Assembly: GCA_028867395.1 (NCBI GenBank)
Contig: JAGWGO010000086.1
Location: forward strand, 1 to 6,699
Origin: Nitrososphaerota archaeon
GTDB lineage: Archaea; Thermoproteota; Nitrososphaeria; Nitrososphaerales; Nitrosopumilaceae
DNA length: 6,699 bases
Reading direction: 5' to 3'
The position numbers and the translations under genes were made by a program. Within the stretch, counting starts at the first letter, position 1. Each line of letters begins with the position of its first letter. Positions 6,201 through 6,699 of this stretch are shown here, in pieces. The notes beneath the pieces are model-generated. The model saw only the letters and a list, made by a program, of their open reading frames with translations. It did not search any database and was not told the DNA's origin.

Positions 6201-6699
6201 TTGTCCAAGTACACAATAAGGATAGAGAGGATTAGAGCAGAATGTAAAGAGGGCAGATGTGGACATGTTCACGAGATTCCAATCACTTTCAAACAAAAGC
6301 AGATAGTATGCGCAGATCTGAATTGCAGAGAAGTAGATGTTTCTCTAATCAAGCACATCTTTGTTCCTTATGACGGTTCCGCGTTTTCTACCCGTGCCTT
6401 TGAATTTGCACTTGACTTGGCAAGCAAATATGGTTCTTCCATTACAGTGGGCACTGTTATGTCAAGTTCATTTTTTGATGGTTCATTTCTCGATGCTCAG
6501 GAACCCAACAAGAGAATTATAGACAAGGAAAAACTTACGGTGATGGAAAAGCATTTTGAAAAGATTCAAAATCTCTCAAAAAAATTTATGATTCCAATTA
6601 AGACAGAGGCATTTATTTCGTCTTCGGTGTCAGATTCTTTGGTTACCTTTGCCAATTCAAATAAAGTGGACCTCATTGTAATGGGTACACGTGGTAAAG
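6201..6699 (+). CDS. Universal stress protein (UspA family) with N-terminal four-cysteine extension; 3' end cut by window edge
   Basis: Usp proteins are small alpha/beta nucleotide-binding-fold proteins, often ATP-binding, that act in stress responses; the exact role here is unknown. The Usp domain begins at about residue 51: KHIFVPYDGSAFSTRAFEFA (51-70), then a variable loop, and DLIVMGTRGK (157-166), the start of the family's ATP-binding glycine motif, at which the window ends. Residues 1-50 precede the usual N-terminus and carry C-x4-C-x16-C-x4-C (Cys15, Cys20, Cys37, Cys42) with His22 and His24, suggestive of a zinc-ribbon-like module. The frame is open from 6102, after a TAA at 6099-6101, but has no ATG or GTG before the Usp domain. 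TTG at 6201 is the only ordinary start that includes the cysteines, so the exact start is less certain than the coding assignment. Confidence 0.85.
   Translation, partial: MSKYTIRIERIRAECKEGRCGHVHEIPITFKQKQIVCADLNCREVDVSLIKHIFVPYDGSAFSTRAFEFALDLASKYGSSITVGTVMSSSFFDGSFLDAQEPNKRIIDKEKLTVMEKHFEKIQNLSKKFMIPIKTEAFISSSVSDSLVTFANSNKVDLIVMGTRGK

Noticed and set aside
6157..6219. Small ATG open frame (20 codons, beginning MAYRSLNIF) overlapping the Usp start; considered as a leader peptide or the true start of the Usp gene
   Set aside because: It is in a different frame from the Usp gene and ends in TAA at 6217-6219. It has no Shine-Dalgarno sequence and no peptide pattern suggesting attenuation. A frameshift error linking it to the Usp frame cannot be excluded but is not needed, since TTG at 6201 opens the Usp frame.
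1..6699. Search for CRISPR repeats, tRNA or rRNA genes, insertion sequences and toxin-antitoxin pairs
   Set aside because: There are no regularly spaced repeats, cloverleaf sequences, terminal inverted repeats or transposase motifs. Nearly every base is accounted for by the eight protein genes and three short promoter gaps.

Overview
This window looks like a piece of an ammonia-oxidising archaeal genome (Nitrososphaerota/Thaumarchaeota, probably the Nitrosopumilales side). The support is the combination of archaeal-type ribosomal proteins eL32 and eL19, an archaeal DTD2/GEK1-type D-aminoacyl-tRNA deacylase, a Fe/Mn superoxide dismutase, an ATP-type PEP carboxykinase, and promoters with a TATA element about 25-28 bases before start codons (leaderless transcripts). 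The base composition is moderately AT-rich, and GTG and TTG starts occur beside ATG. The lineage call is inference from gene content, not a database match.

Layout, left to right. Positions 1-327 (minus) hold the N-terminal 109 codons of a superoxide dismutase that runs off the left edge. Divergent from it, 406-2448 (plus) encodes a 680-residue subtilisin-family protease with membrane segments at both ends. It meets, tail to tail and with overlapping stop codons, the ATP-dependent phosphoenolpyruvate carboxykinase at 2445-4061 (minus). Divergent from that, 4151-4985 (plus) is a two-gene ribosomal operon, eL32 then eL19, overlapping by 17 bases. Two bases after it ends the convergent minus-strand operon 6060-4988, in which dtdA is followed by a single-domain O6-alkylguanine-DNA alkyltransferase through a 4-base stop/start overlap. 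The right end, from about 6201 (plus), is a truncated universal stress protein gene whose frame begins with a four-cysteine extension.

The window is extremely compact: no intergenic gap exceeds about 140 bases. All three real gaps (328-405, 4062-4150, 6061-6200) are divergent promoter regions. In the first two, one AT-rich element is placed so that it could serve as TATA box for both directions, leaderless toward one gene and with a short leader toward the other.

Functionally this is mostly housekeeping. PEP carboxykinase links C4 acids to gluconeogenesis, the ribosomal proteins serve translation, and SOD, the alkyltransferase, DtdA and the Usp protein belong to stress or damage handling. 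The surface protease is the main accessory-like gene. I see no mobile element, CRISPR array, tRNA or rRNA, and no convincing wholly new system. The most interesting points are the Cys4 extension on the Usp protein, the dtdA-alkyltransferase pairing, and the protease that lacks a propeptide.
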